Source of the DNA: Streptomyces pactum
Lineage (GTDB): Bacteria; Actinomycetota; Actinomycetes; Streptomycetales; Streptomycetaceae
Reading direction: 5' to 3'
NCBI RefSeq assembly: GCF_002005225.1
Contig: NZ_CP019724.1
Span: 2,170,001-2,234,000 of the forward strand
Length of the DNA stretch: 64,000 bases
Below the pieces are notes generated by a model. It was not told the origin of the DNA and did no database searches. It saw only the letters and a program-made list of their open reading frames with translations. The first letter of the stretch is position 1; each line of letters begins with the position of its first letter. The position numbers were made by a program, and so were the translations under genes. Positions 27,328 to 36,214 of this stretch are shown piece by piece.

Positions 27328-27593
27328 GGGCGGTCGTTGACGTACTGCGCGAGTGCCGCGTCGGGGGCGCCGCCGCGGCCCTTGCCCTTGCCGCGCCGCA
27401 CCAGCGCCACCGCGTCGACCTCCAGCAGCAGCGCGGCCGTGCAGCGCTGCTCCTCCGCCTCCGGATAGAGCACGTGGGCCGTGCCGAAGGAGGTGGAGAA
27501 CGCCTGCGCCTTGTCGGGATGCTTGTGCAGCAGGAAACCGAGGTCGGTCGCGGGGCGCTCGGGAGTACCGGTGGTGGTGATGGTCAGGAACAT
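27324..27593 (-). pseudogene. hen1: Truncated Hen1 (3'-terminal RNA ribose 2'-O-methyltransferase), N-terminal 89 residues
   Basis: MFLTITTTGTPERPATDLGF, LLHKHPDKAQAFSTSFGTAH, LYPEAEEQRCTAALLLEVD and ALAQYVNDRP are the start of the N-terminal domain of bacterial Hen1. In complete homologues this domain continues after NDRP and is followed by the methyltransferase domain, for a total of over 400 residues. Here a TAG follows NDRP immediately and unrelated DNA begins. GGAGAGG precedes the ATG at 27593. Bacterial Hen1 methylates the repaired RNA end in partnership with Pnkp. The remaining peptide cannot methylate; a residual role for the N-terminal domain is unlikely without Pnkp. Confidence 0.78.
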
Positions 27594-27742
27594 GCGGAGG
27601 GCCTCTCCGGCCGGCGGATGGTTGCGGGTCGCCGTACGCACGGGAGCCCCCAGGGTGTTGTTCCCGGGGGCTCCGGCGTGACGACGGTCATACCATCGCA
27701 CGGGGCGGGTGACCGGCGCCTTCGGTTATTGGAAGGACGGCC

Positions 27743-28666
27743 TCACGTGAGCTGGGACTGGACCTGGGAGGAGATCAGCTCCAGGTGGTCCAGGTCGTCG
27801 AGGTCGAGGATCTGGAGGTAGATCCGCTGGGCGCCGGCCTCGGCGTAGCGGCCGATCTTCTCGACGACCTCGGCCGGGGAGCCCGCGAGGCCGTTGGCCT
27901 TCAGCTCCTCGACCTCGCGGCCGATGACGGCGGCGCGTCGGGCGACCTCGGCGTCGTCCTTGCCGACGCAGGCGACGAGGGCGTTGGAGTAGGTGAGGGC
28001 GTCCGCCGCGCGGCCGGCCGCCTCGGCGGCGGCCCGCACCCGGCCGAACTGGCGCTCGGTGTCCTCGATCGAGGCGAACGGCATGTTGAACTCGTCGGCG
28101 TACTGACCGGCCAGCCGCGGCGTGCGGGTGGCGCCGTGGCCGCCGATGAGCACGGGCACCTTGGCCTGCGCGGGCTTGGGCAGCGCGGGCGACTCGGTGA
28201 TGTCGTAGAACGTGCCGTGGAAGTCGAAGGTCTTGCCGGTCTCGGTGGCCCACAGACCGGTGACGATCGCCAACTGCTCTTCCAGGCGGGCGAGCTTCTC
28301 CTTCGGGAAGGGGATGCCGTACGCCTTGTGCTCCTCCTCGAACCAGCCGGCGCCCAGGCCCAGTTCGACCCGGCCGCCCGACATCTGGTCGACCTGCGCG
28401 ACCTGGATGGCGAGGACGCCGGGCAGCCGGAAGGTGCCGGCGGTCATGAGGGTGCCGAGCCGGATGCGCTTGGTCTCGCGAGCGAGGCCGGCCAGGGTGA
28501 TCCAGGCGTCGGTGGGACCGGGAAGGCCGTCCACGGAGCCCATGCGGAGGTAGTGGTCGCTGCGGAAGAAGGCGTCGAAGCCCAGGTCCTCGGTGGCCTT
28601 GGCCACGGTGAGCAAGGTGTCGTAGGTGGCCCCCTGCTGGGGCTCGGTGAAGATACGGAGATCCAT
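27743..28666 (-). CDS. LLM-class F420-dependent oxidoreductase
   Basis: A 307-residue TIM-barrel protein of the luciferase-like monooxygenase family, of the F420-dependent subgroup common in actinobacteria. The start MDLRIFTEPQQGATYDTLL is preferred at 28666. Family stretches include DAFFRSDHYLRMG, IRLGTLMTAGTFRLPGVLA, VELGLGAGWFEEEH and PVLIGGHGATRTPRLA, consistent with deazaflavin and substrate binding. The substrate is not predictable. The gene stands alone, followed by the hen1 remnant and preceded by a 450-base repeat-rich gap. Confidence 0.85.
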   Translation of the reverse strand: MDLRIFTEPQQGATYDTLLTVAKATEDLGFDAFFRSDHYLRMGSVDGLPGPTDAWITLAGLARETKRIRLGTLMTAGTFRLPGVLAIQVAQVDQMSGGRVELGLGAGWFEEEHKAYGIPFPKEKLARLEEQLAIVTGLWATETGKTFDFHGTFYDITESPALPKPAQAKVPVLIGGHGATRTPRLAGQYADEFNMPFASIEDTERQFGRVRAAAEAAGRAADALTYSNALVACVGKDDAEVARRAAVIGREVEELKANGLAGSPAEVVEKIGRYAEAGAQRIYLQILDLDDLDHLELISSQVQSQLT

Positions 28667-28759
28667 GTCTCCATCCTGCCTGCTCGGCGAGGGTCTGCCG
28701 GACAGGTGCCCGTCGGCCCGGCGCATTCCCGGTCCCCCGGTGGGTGAATTCGCGTCAAC

Positions 28760-29090
28760 GTGCGGAGGGAGCGGCCGACGGCCTGGCGGGGCGCACGGGC
28801 CGAGTTGTGCCGGGGGCACAGCCGACGGGCCGGGAGCAGCGCGCCGGCCGGGGCGTACGACACGTCTCGCGGGGGCGCGCCTGCCGTGAGGCATGCGGGG
28901 GCGCAACCGACGGACCAGGAGGAGCGCGCCGGCCGGGGCGTACCGGGTGCGGCCGACACGTCTCGCGGGGGCGCGCCGGCTGTGAGGCATGCCGGGTGCG
29001 GCCGATAGGCCAGCAGGAGCGCGTCGGCTGAGGCGTGCCGGGTGCGGCCGGTAGGCATGGAGGAGCGGGCCGGTTGAGGCGTGCGGGAGC
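28760..29090. repeat. Degenerate tandem repeats in a gene-free GC-rich gap
   Basis: Between 28667 and 29119 there is no convincing gene. The segment contains related units of about 48 bases built on GGGTGCGGCCGATAGGCCAG and CAGGAGCGCGTCGGC, some extended by ACACGTCTCGCGGGGGCGCG plus GTGAGGCATG (clear copies at about 28860-28890 and 28950-28990). Stop codons occur in all copies on the plus strand. Function unknown; looks like slippage-expanded intergenic DNA. Confidence 0.6.
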
Positions 29091-29119
29091 GGGGTGTGCC
29101 GGTGGCTCGGGGCTTCCGG

Positions 29120-29590
29120 CTAGCCGGCCTCCCGCTCCGGTAACTCCGCGTCGCGGTCCGCCAGCTTGCGCAGCATCTCCATGACCCGGTCCCGCGACTC
29201 GTCCGCCGCGTCGATGGCCTCCATGCACTGCCAGTACGTTGCCTCGTCGTCCGCGGCGCAGGCGATGCCGACCAGGGCGATGCCGGTCTCGCCCAGCAGG
29301 GTGCCGAGGCGCATCAGGGCCTGGCGCGCGTCGCCCAGTTCGGTGAGCTGGGCGGCGCGCAGCTCACCCGGGGCCAGCTCCGGAGTACGCAGCACTCCGC
29401 AGCCGCGGCCCGCGAGCTCGGTCAGCCCCAGTGCCTCGCCGCGCAGTTCGGGTGGTCCGGAGACCGCCAGCCGACTGCCGATCGCCTGCGCCAGGGCCTG
29501 CACCTGCCACACCTCCGTCAGGATGTCCGGCACCTCGCCGCCGGCTTCCAGGGCACGGCCACTCGTCACGATGAGCCGCACAGCGTCCAT
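29120..29590 (-). CDS. Conserved Streptomyces protein, DUF6099-like
   Basis: A 156-residue, mostly helical protein starting MDAVRLIVTSGRALEAGGEV with a conserved middle (QALAQAIGSRLAVSGPPELR, GEALGLTELAGRGCGVL). I recall similar proteins in streptomycetes under DUF6099, unverified. There is no signal peptide, membrane segment or catalytic motif. It is monocistronic, with repeat-rich DNA downstream and about 200 bases of AT-richer DNA upstream (29650-29760) that likely holds its promoter. Function unknown. Confidence 0.7.
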   Translation of the reverse strand: MDAVRLIVTSGRALEAGGEVPDILTEVWQVQALAQAIGSRLAVSGPPELRGEALGLTELAGRGCGVLRTPELAPGELRAAQLTELGDARQALMRLGTLLGETGIALVGIACAADDEATYWQCMEAIDAADESRDRVMEMLRKLADRDAELPEREAG

Positions 29591-29798
29591 GCGCTGCCCC
29601 CGTCTGTTTCCGACGCGCTCATGACGCGTCCGCCCGAACTCCGTTGTTCACTACCCAGAGTGAAGGCGTGTGGGACGAAAAGCCAGAGGAAGGGGGAAAT
29701 CTTCGGACAACAAATTGATTTCTGGCCGGTTGTTGACTGCGGAGAGTGATAACGGAGTGCCTGACTCCCCACCACTCGGGCCCCGCTCGGCCTCGCCG

Positions 29799-30161
29799 TC
29801 AGCCCTCCCGGTCGTCCCGGTCCTCCCGGTCCTCCCGTACCGGGAACCGGAGTTCGTTCCGCTCGATCTTCGCCTCCAGCGCGGCCAGCGGGTCGACGCC
29901 GAGCACCTCGCAGAACTGGAGCAGATACGCCAGCACGTCGGCGACCTCGTCCCGGACCCGGTGCGCGGTGTCCGGGTCGGTCATGACCCGGGCCGACTGC
30001 TCGGGTGTCAGCCACTGGAAGATCTCGACGAGTTCGGACGCCTCCACGCTGAGCGCGGCGGCGAGGTTCTTGGGCGTGTGGTACGGCTGCCAGTGCCGCG
30101 CGGCCGCGAACTCGGCCAGCCTGCGCTGCAACGCCGCGAGGTCCTGGGGATGATCGGTCAC
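29799..30161 (-). CDS. MazG-like nucleotide pyrophosphohydrolase
   Basis: A 120-residue all-alpha NTP pyrophosphatase of the MazG/dCTPase type. Metal-binding acidic motifs are SVEASELVEIFQW (about residues 38-50) and RDEVADVLAYLLQF (about 70-83), with the family's HWQPYHTPKNLA before them. Such enzymes hydrolyse aberrant or excess (d)NTPs to monophosphate and pyrophosphate. The GTG start at 30161 overlaps the ATPase stop (GTGA), so the pair is translationally coupled. The C-terminus ends in the acidic tail REDREDRDDREG. Confidence 0.85.
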   Translation of the reverse strand: MTDHPQDLAALQRRLAEFAAARHWQPYHTPKNLAAALSVEASELVEIFQWLTPEQSARVMTDPDTAHRVRDEVADVLAYLLQFCEVLGVDPLAALEAKIERNELRFPVREDREDRDDREG

Positions 30162-31348
30162 GGGCCCAGGTCTACCACCGTGACGCCGTCCGTACCGGCC
30201 GCCCACGTGGCGTCCGAGGCCGCCGCGACGAGGCGGATGTGCCCCCGGTCGCACATCCGGGCCGCCAGTCGGAGCAGTTCGGTCCGCTGCCGCGCGTCCA
30301 GGCCCCGGTCGAAGCCGTCGGTGAGGACCGTGAGGGTCTGCAAGGCCGCGGGCACCTCGCCGGCCGGGTCGACCTCGAGCACACCGGGGCCGGTGAACAG
30401 CACCAGGGCGAGGGCGAGGTAGCGCAGCTCGCCGTAGCCGAGGCGCGCGAGGCCGGTGCGGGTGCCGTCGCCCCGGTCCAGCAGCGCGCGCACCACACCG
30501 CCGGCGACGGGCTCGGCCAGGACGTCCGCGACGGGGCCCGCGCATCCGGCGCGTACCGCCGCGACGAACTGCGCGTGCCGCCGCCCGCACTCGGCGCGGG
30601 TGCGCCACAGCACGTCGGCGAGGTTGTCGCAGCCGCCGAGCAGGCGCCCGGAGCCGGTGGGCACGGGCTCCCGCATCCGGCCGGGCCGCGGGTCGCAGGC
30701 GAAGACGGAGCGCAGGGCGACGACCATCTGCTCGGCCGCGGCCAGCACCCTGCGCTGCCCGTCCGTCTTGCCGGCCACCCGCAGCGGCAGCAGCGGCGTG
30801 CCGAGCCGGTCGTCCGGCAGCGGGGCCCGGGTCACGGGCGCCGCCCCGGCGGTGTGCCAGGCCGCCTGCACGGCACGCCGGCCGGGGTCGCGCAGGGCCG
30901 TCTGCAGCAGTACGACGCCGTCCGCCGTCAACCGCTCCCCCACGATGCGCAACTCGGGCTCGGCCTGCACGGCGACGTCCAGGTGCACCGGGCCCGCGGC
31001 GCCGTCGGCCGTGCAGCCGATGCGGAAGCCCCGGCGGTGCTGGGCGTCGGGCCGGGCCCGCTCGGGCACGCAGGCGACCGGGTCGGGGAACACCGCGCCG
31101 AGTTGGGCGCCGCCCCCGAGCCGGGCCAGTGCGTCGTACGCCCTCAGCGCGCTGGTCTTGCCGCTGCCGCTGGGCCCGGCGAGCACCGTGAGCGGCCCGA
31201 GCCGCAGCACGGCGCGCCGGTGCCCGGCGAAGGCGGACAGCCGCAGCTCCGTGATGCGGGGCCGGTCCGGATGGGGCGGGGCGGGAGCGGCGGACACCGT
31301 TGACGCAGTTGACACGGCCATACGCGGACCGTAGAAGCCCGCCGTCAT
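30158..31348 (-). CDS. AAA family ATPase (SMC/RecF-like ABC-type head)
   Basis: A 396-residue protein. Walker A is GPSGSGKTSA near residue 56, after ITELRLSAFAGHRRAVLRLGPLT, the usual start of RecF/ABC-type ATPase heads. The later LGYGELRYLALALVLF could be the signature region, and VLEVDPAGEVPA a Walker B-like element, here with weak acidity. It is coupled by GTGA to the MazG-like gene, suggesting a joint nucleotide-stress role. ATG 31348 follows GGAACGG; ATG 31321 is the alternative. A similar ATPase-plus-nucleotidase pairing occurs in defence loci, but evidence here is thin. Confidence 0.7.
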   Translation of the reverse strand: MTAGFYGPRMAVSTASTVSAAPAPPHPDRPRITELRLSAFAGHRRAVLRLGPLTVLAGPSGSGKTSALRAYDALARLGGGAQLGAVFPDPVACVPERARPDAQHRRGFRIGCTADGAAGPVHLDVAVQAEPELRIVGERLTADGVVLLQTALRDPGRRAVQAAWHTAGAAPVTRAPLPDDRLGTPLLPLRVAGKTDGQRRVLAAAEQMVVALRSVFACDPRPGRMREPVPTGSGRLLGGCDNLADVLWRTRAECGRRHAQFVAAVRAGCAGPVADVLAEPVAGGVVRALLDRGDGTRTGLARLGYGELRYLALALVLFTGPGVLEVDPAGEVPAALQTLTVLTDGFDRGLDARQRTELLRLAARMCDRGHIRLVAAASDATWAAGTDGVTVVDLGP

Positions 31349-31505
31349 GGTGAACCGTTCCGCCCGCAGGACGTTCCCACGATCGGGGGACGGGGCCGTC
31401 AGGGCCGGGGCGCCCGTCACACCTGGGAGGTCCGGGCGCCCTCCCCGCCAGCGGCACCGCGCTCCGCCCCGCCGAACGGCGCCGCACTCCGCCCCGCCGG
31501 TTCCC

Positions 31506-31898
31506 TCACACGCCGGGTACCTCCGCCGCGCTCTCCATCAGCCCGTTCACCTCGGTACCGGCCGGTGTCAGCAGGAAGACGTTGCGGTCGACGCGGTGCA
31601 TGCCGCTGGCCAGGCCGAAGACGACGCCCGTACTGAAGTCCAGGACCCGCTTGGCGACCTCGGTCTCGGCATTGGTCAGGTCCAGCAGGACCGGGATGCC
31701 CGCCATGAGGATCTCGGCGACCTCCCGGGCGTCCGCGAACACGTTGACCCGCAGCACGACGAAACGGCGGCGGGTCTCCGTCTCCGCCTCCGGCATCGCC
31801 CGGTGGCCGACCGCGGACGGCCATGCGTCGCGCCCGCGCAACGGAACGACCTGGGCGAGCCCTTCCCACTGTTCATCGGTGACGTCGTGGCTGTTCAC
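31506..31898 (-). CDS. SepF-family cell division protein (paralog)
   Basis: A 130-residue protein with the SepF beta-sandwich core: RRRFVVLRVNVFADAREVAE, LMAGIPVLLDLTNAETEVAK, RVLDFSTGVVFGLASGMHRV. SepF bundles FtsZ at the division site and tethers it to membrane. Streptomycetes carry several SepF paralogs; this one is isolated from the division gene cluster, is shorter than the main SepF, and lacks an obvious amphipathic N-terminal helix, so it is probably an accessory copy. It is transcribed away from the large dehydrogenase gene. Confidence 0.83.
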   Translation of the reverse strand: MNSHDVTDEQWEGLAQVVPLRGRDAWPSAVGHRAMPEAETETRRRFVVLRVNVFADAREVAEILMAGIPVLLDLTNAETEVAKRVLDFSTGVVFGLASGMHRVDRNVFLLTPAGTEVNGLMESAAEVPGV

Positions 31899-32108
31899 CG
31901 GCTCCCCCCGATCTCACTCGCCTTCATTGCCTGCACCAGCCAATTCTTACGCCAAGTCACCCGTTCGGCCCAACAGCGACACGGTTGGCGACGCTCCGTG
32001 TCCGGTGATCGGCCCCGCGGCTGATTGGCTCCGCGGCCACCGGGGTACTCAGCGACGGCCGCTCCGCACGCGGGCGCCGCAGTCGTGCCGACATCCGAAG
32101 GAGAGCCC

Positions 32109-35100
32109 ATGGGTGCCCTGGATCTGCCCGGCCCCGTCACCCGCGACGGGGCACCGCCGCCGGTGGACACCGCATCGCTCCGAGCCGCTCTGCGCGAGCG
32201 GGTCGACGGTGAGGTCCGCTTCGACGCCGGGAGCCGGGCGGCGTACTCCACGGACGCCTCGAACTTCCGGCAGACGCCCATCGGCGTGGTCGTCCCGCGT
32301 ACCCCCGAGGCCGGCGCCGAGGCGGTGGCCGTCGCGCGGGAGTTCGGTGCGCCGGTCCTGTCGCGGGGCGGTGGGACGAGCCTGGCCGGGCAGTGCACCA
32401 ACGCGGGTGTGGTGCTCGACTGGTCGAAGTACTGCACGCGGGTGGAGTCGGTGGACACCGACGCCCGCACGTGTGTCGTGCAGCCCGGGATCGTGCTGGA
32501 CGACCTCAACCGGCAGCTCGCGCCGTACGGCCTGCGCTACGGGCCCGAGCCCGCCACCCACGCCAACTGCACGATCGGCGGCATGATCGGCAACAACTCC
32601 TGCGGCGCCACCGCACAGGCGCACGGCAAGGTCGTCGACAACGTCGCCCGCCTGGAGGTTCTGCTCTACGACGGCACCCGTTTCTGGTGCGGGGAGACCG
32701 GCGACGAGGAGTACGCCGAGATCGAGCGCCAGGGCGATCTGCGGGCGACCGTCTACCGGCGGCTGCGTACCCTGCGCGACACCTACGCGGACGAGATCCG
32801 CCGCCGGTTCCCGGACATCCCGCGCCGGGTCTCCGGCTACAACCTGGACTCGCTGCTGCCGGAGTACGGCTTCGACGTCGCCGGGCTGCTGGTGGGCAGC
32901 GAGTCGACGCTGGTCACCGTCCTGCGGGCGGAGCTGGAGCTGGTGCCGGTGGTGAGGGAACGCACCCTGGTGGTACTGGGGTTCGACACCATCGACAAGG
33001 CCGCCGACGCGGTGCCCGACGTCCTGCCGCACGACCCGATCGCGCTGGAGGGCGTCGACGCCCGGCTGGTCCGCGACGAGCGGATCAAGCACCTCAACGA
33101 GAAGGCGCTGGCCGAGCTGCCCGACGGGAACGCCTACCTGATGGTGCAGTTCGGCGGCGACACCGTCGAGGAGGCGGGCGCGCGGGCCCACCGGATGCTC
33201 GACGCGGTGCACCGCTCCGAGCACGACGCCGACTGCGCCTTCATGGACGACCCGGCGCACGAACAGGACCTGTGGCAGGTGCGCGAGGCCGGGCTCGGCG
33301 CCACCGCGCACATCCCGGGCAAGCCCGACACCTTCGAGGGCTGGGAGGACTCGGCGGTCGCCCCGGAGAAACTGGGCCACTACCTGCGGCGGCTGCGCGC
33401 GCTGTTCGAGGAGTTCGGCTACCTGAGCGACACCGGGCCGAGCCTGTACGGCCACTTCGGGCAGGGCTGCGTGCACACCCGGATCCCCTTCGGCCTGTAC
33501 ACCGCGGACGGGGTGGCGACGTACCGGAGGTTCATGGAGCGGGCGGCCGACCTCGTCGTCGAGTTCGGCGGATCGCTCTCCGGCGAGCACGGGGACGGAC
33601 AGAGCCGGGGTGAGCTGCTGTCGCGGATGTTCGGGGACGGTCTCGTCGAGGCGTTCGGACGGCTGAAGGCGGTCTTCGACCCGCTCGACCGGATGAACCC
33701 GGGGAAGGTCGTCGCGCCGTACGGGCTGGACGAGAACCTGCGCCTGGGCGGTGACTGGGCCCCGTACGAGCCCCGCGACCTGCGCTTCCGCTTCCCGCAC
33801 GACGGTGGGTCGTTCTCCCAGGCGGCCAACCGGTGCGTCGGGGTCGGAAAGTGCCGGCAGCACACCAGCGACGGCACGGTGATGTGCCCGTCGTACCAGG
33901 TGACGCGGGAGGAGGAGCACTCCACCCGGGGCCGGGCCCGGCTGCTGTTCGAGATGCTCGACGGGCACGGCGACAGCGCGATCCAGGACGGCTGGCGCTC
34001 GGAGGCGGTCCGGGACGCCCTCGATCTGTGTCTGGCCTGCAAGGGGTGCAAGAAGGACTGTCCGGCGGACGTGGACATGGCCACGTACAAGGCGGAGTTC
34101 CTGTCCCACCACTACGAGGGACGGCCGTGGCGCAGGCCTCGCTCCGACTGGTCGATGGGCTGGCTGCCCGCGCTCGCGCGGGTCGTGGGCCGCACCCGCC
34201 TCGCGCCGGTCGTCAACGCGCTCACGCACGCTCCGCTGCTGTCGAAGGCCGCGGTGGCCGTCGCGGGGGTGGCGGACCGTGAGGTGCCGCTGTTCGCGGA
34301 GCAGACCTTCGAGCAGTGGTTCGCTCACCACGAGCCGGACGGCGACGGGCGGCGCGGAACGGTGCTGCTGTGGCCGGACACCTTCACGAACCATTTCCAT
34401 CCGCACATCGGGCGGGCGGCGGTCCGGGTGCTGGAACACGCCGGCTGGCGGGTGGAGCTGCCGGCCGAGCCGCTGTGCTGCGGACTGACCTGGATCTCCA
34501 CCGGGCAGCTCGGGACGGCGCGGAAGATCCTGACCCGGACCGTGCGAGGGCTGGCCGAGCACGTGCGGGCGGGCGGCCTGGTGGTGGCGCTGGAGCCGAG
34601 CTGCACGGCCGTGTTCCGGGCGGACGCGGCGGAGATGTTCCCCGGCGACCAGGACGTGCTGAGGCTGCGCGACCAGACGGTGACGCTGTCGGAGCTGCTC
34701 ACCGAGCACTCCCCCGGCTACGAGCCGCCGCGGGTGCCCGAGCGGTCCGCGCGGGCGCTGGCCCAGGTGCACTGCCACCAGCACGCGATCATGGGCTGGG
34801 ACGCCGACCGCGAACTGCTGGGGCGGGCCGGGGTGGACGCCGAGCGGCTGGACTCCGGCTGCTGCGGGCTGGCCGGCAACTTCGGCTTCGAGCGCGGCCA
34901 CCTGGACGTCAGCGAGGCGTGCGCGGAGCGGGTGCTGCTGCCGAGGCTGCGGGAGGAGGACGAGGCGACCGTCGTGCTCGCCGACGGGTTCAGCTGCCGC
35001 ACCCAGATCCACGAGTTCGACAGCGGCGGCCACGAGGGCGTGCACCTGGCGGAGCTGCTGGCCTCGGCGCTCCCCGACGCCTCGGGCGACCCGGACGTGC

Positions 35101-35240
35101 CGGGCAGCGCGTACGGCACCGCGCCCGGCGCCCGGCCGGTGTCCCCGGGCCGCCGGGCCAAGTCCCTGGCCCTCGCGGGCACGGGGCTGGCCGCCGCCGG
35201 CGCGGCGACGGCACTGACGCGAGCTCTGCGACGCCGCTGA
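32109..35240 (+). CDS. FAD-linked oxidase fused to Fe-S (GlcF-like) subunit, D-lactate/glycolate dehydrogenase type
   Basis: A 1,043-residue fusion. The N-terminal FAD domain has SRGGGTSLAGQCTNAGVV near residue 80 and GGMIGNNSCGATAQAHGK near 155. A second block carries two 4Fe-4S type clusters (CVGVGKCRQHTSDGTVMCPS near 575; CLACKGCKKDCPADVD near 640) and two CCG cysteine-rich segments (PLCCGLTWIS near 790; SGCCGLAGNFG near 915). It probably oxidises a 2-hydroxy acid and passes electrons to the respiratory chain. GAAGGAGAG precedes the ATG. The last about 30 residues are Ala-rich (ALAGTGLAAAGAATALTRAL); their DNA is echoed 164 bases downstream. Confidence 0.88.
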   Translation: MGALDLPGPVTRDGAPPPVDTASLRAALRERVDGEVRFDAGSRAAYSTDASNFRQTPIGVVVPRTPEAGAEAVAVAREFGAPVLSRGGGTSLAGQCTNAGVVLDWSKYCTRVESVDTDARTCVVQPGIVLDDLNRQLAPYGLRYGPEPATHANCTIGGMIGNNSCGATAQAHGKVVDNVARLEVLLYDGTRFWCGETGDEEYAEIERQGDLRATVYRRLRTLRDTYADEIRRRFPDIPRRVSGYNLDSLLPEYGFDVAGLLVGSESTLVTVLRAELELVPVVRERTLVVLGFDTIDKAADAVPDVLPHDPIALEGVDARLVRDERIKHLNEKALAELPDGNAYLMVQFGGDTVEEAGARAHRMLDAVHRSEHDADCAFMDDPAHEQDLWQVREAGLGATAHIPGKPDTFEGWEDSAVAPEKLGHYLRRLRALFEEFGYLSDTGPSLYGHFGQGCVHTRIPFGLYTADGVATYRRFMERAADLVVEFGGSLSGEHGDGQSRGELLSRMFGDGLVEAFGRLKAVFDPLDRMNPGKVVAPYGLDENLRLGGDWAPYEPRDLRFRFPHDGGSFSQAANRCVGVGKCRQHTSDGTVMCPSYQVTREEEHSTRGRARLLFEMLDGHGDSAIQDGWRSEAVRDALDLCLACKGCKKDCPADVDMATYKAEFLSHHYEGRPWRRPRSDWSMGWLPALARVVGRTRLAPVVNALTHAPLLSKAAVAVAGVADREVPLFAEQTFEQWFAHHEPDGDGRRGTVLLWPDTFTNHFHPHIGRAAVRVLEHAGWRVELPAEPLCCGLTWISTGQLGTARKILTRTVRGLAEHVRAGGLVVALEPSCTAVFRADAAEMFPGDQDVLRLRDQTVTLSELLTEHSPGYEPPRVPERSARALAQVHCHQHAIMGWDADRELLGRAGVDAERLDSGCCGLAGNFGFERGHLDVSEACAERVLLPRLREEDEATVVLADGFSCRTQIHEFDSGGHEGVHLAELLASALPDASGDPDVPGSAYGTAPGARPVSPGRRAKSLALAGTGLAAAGAATALTRALRRR

Positions 35241-35386
35241 GGCGGACACCCGCCACCGGACACCACGCGTCACGAGACGCCACAGGCCCCGGACACCCGG
35301 CCCGGGCCCCGCGCCCCGGCCCAGGCCCCTGAACCCCGCCGGGCGCGGGGCCGGCCGCCGCCGGCGCGGCGACGGCGCCGGTGCGA
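35177..35386 (+). repeat. Direct repeat of the dehydrogenase gene 3' end
   Basis: The 46-base stretch at 35177-35222, encoding AGTGLAAAGAATALT, reappears at 35341-35386 with few changes (shared core GGCCGCCGCCGGCGCGGCGA). The second copy lies beyond the stop codon in a 244-base GC-rich gap that otherwise holds only low-complexity sequence and no gene. Confidence 0.7.
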
Positions 35387-35484
35387 CGCGCGGGGCTCGC
35401 GGGGCGCGACGTCGCGGGCCCCGGCCGCCGGCGCGCCGACGCCCCGCCCGGTGCTCGGCGAGGCGTCGGCGCGCTCGCGGTAGT

Positions 35485-35952
35485 TCAGGCCCGTCGGCCG
35501 GCCTGGTCCTGGCGGCTGGCCAGGGCCCAGATCACGAACACGTCGATCGCCATCATGATCACGGACCAGACGGGCGCGTACGGCAGGAAGAGGAACTGGG
35601 CGACGAGGCTCAGCGAGGCCAGGACGATGCCCGCGAAACGCGCCCAGGACATGTCCTTGAGCAGGCCGTAACCGGTGGCGAGAACGAGGGCGCCCAGGAT
35701 GACGTGGATGATGCCCCAGCCGGTGAGGTTGAGTTCGTAGACGTAGCTGCCGACGCGGGCGTACACGTCGTCCTCGGCGATGGCCGCGATGCCCTGCAGG
35801 ACGGCGAGGGCGCCGTTCAGCAGCATCAGTACGCCCGCGAAGACGACACCCCCGGTCACCCAGTCGCTGGTGCGGTCCGCCGATCGCGGGGGCCACGGGC
35901 CGTCGGCGCCGTGGGTCGGCCTGCCGGGAGAGGGTGCGGCGTGCTGGCTCAT
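35485..35952 (-). CDS. Four-helix membrane protein, DUF7144-like
   Basis: A 155-residue protein with a soluble N-terminus rich in Pro/Gly/Ser and four hydrophobic segments: about residues 33-58, 78-97, 104-124 and 126-145. Conserved-looking parts are GGVVFAGVLMLLNGALAVLQ, GWGIIHVILGALVLATGYGL and WARFAGIVLASLSLVAQFLF. The family is widespread in streptomycetes without known function. AAAGGAC lies before the ATG at 35952. It diverges from the ClC gene, with 262 bases between that should hold both promoters. Confidence 0.78.
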   Translation of the reverse strand: MSQHAAPSPGRPTHGADGPWPPRSADRTSDWVTGGVVFAGVLMLLNGALAVLQGIAAIAEDDVYARVGSYVYELNLTGWGIIHVILGALVLATGYGLLKDMSWARFAGIVLASLSLVAQFLFLPYAPVWSVIMMAIDVFVIWALASRQDQAGRRA

Positions 35953-36214
35953 GAGCGGAGTCCTTTCTGCGTGTCCCCGTACGGGCCTGCGCCCACCGGC
36001 ACCCCGGGGGCGCCGACAGGACACTCCGAGCCTGCGGGCACCCGACCCGCGCGGCCATGCGGGCCCGCCGGACGGGTGAACCGGGTGCGAGCGCGTCCCG
36101 CCGCCCGGTCACCGGGCACGGCATCGTGCGCGTGCGACCCTCCCCCGCCTCGCGTTTACTGAAGCGCACATGCGAACGCGCGCGACGTAGACGTAGGCGG
36201 ACGGAGGAGGGCCC

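Noticed and set aside
32049..35273. A 1,074-codon minus-strand open frame
   Set aside because: Antisense to the FAD/Fe-S dehydrogenase gene, which has complete FAD and cysteine-cluster motifs and a good ribosome-binding site.
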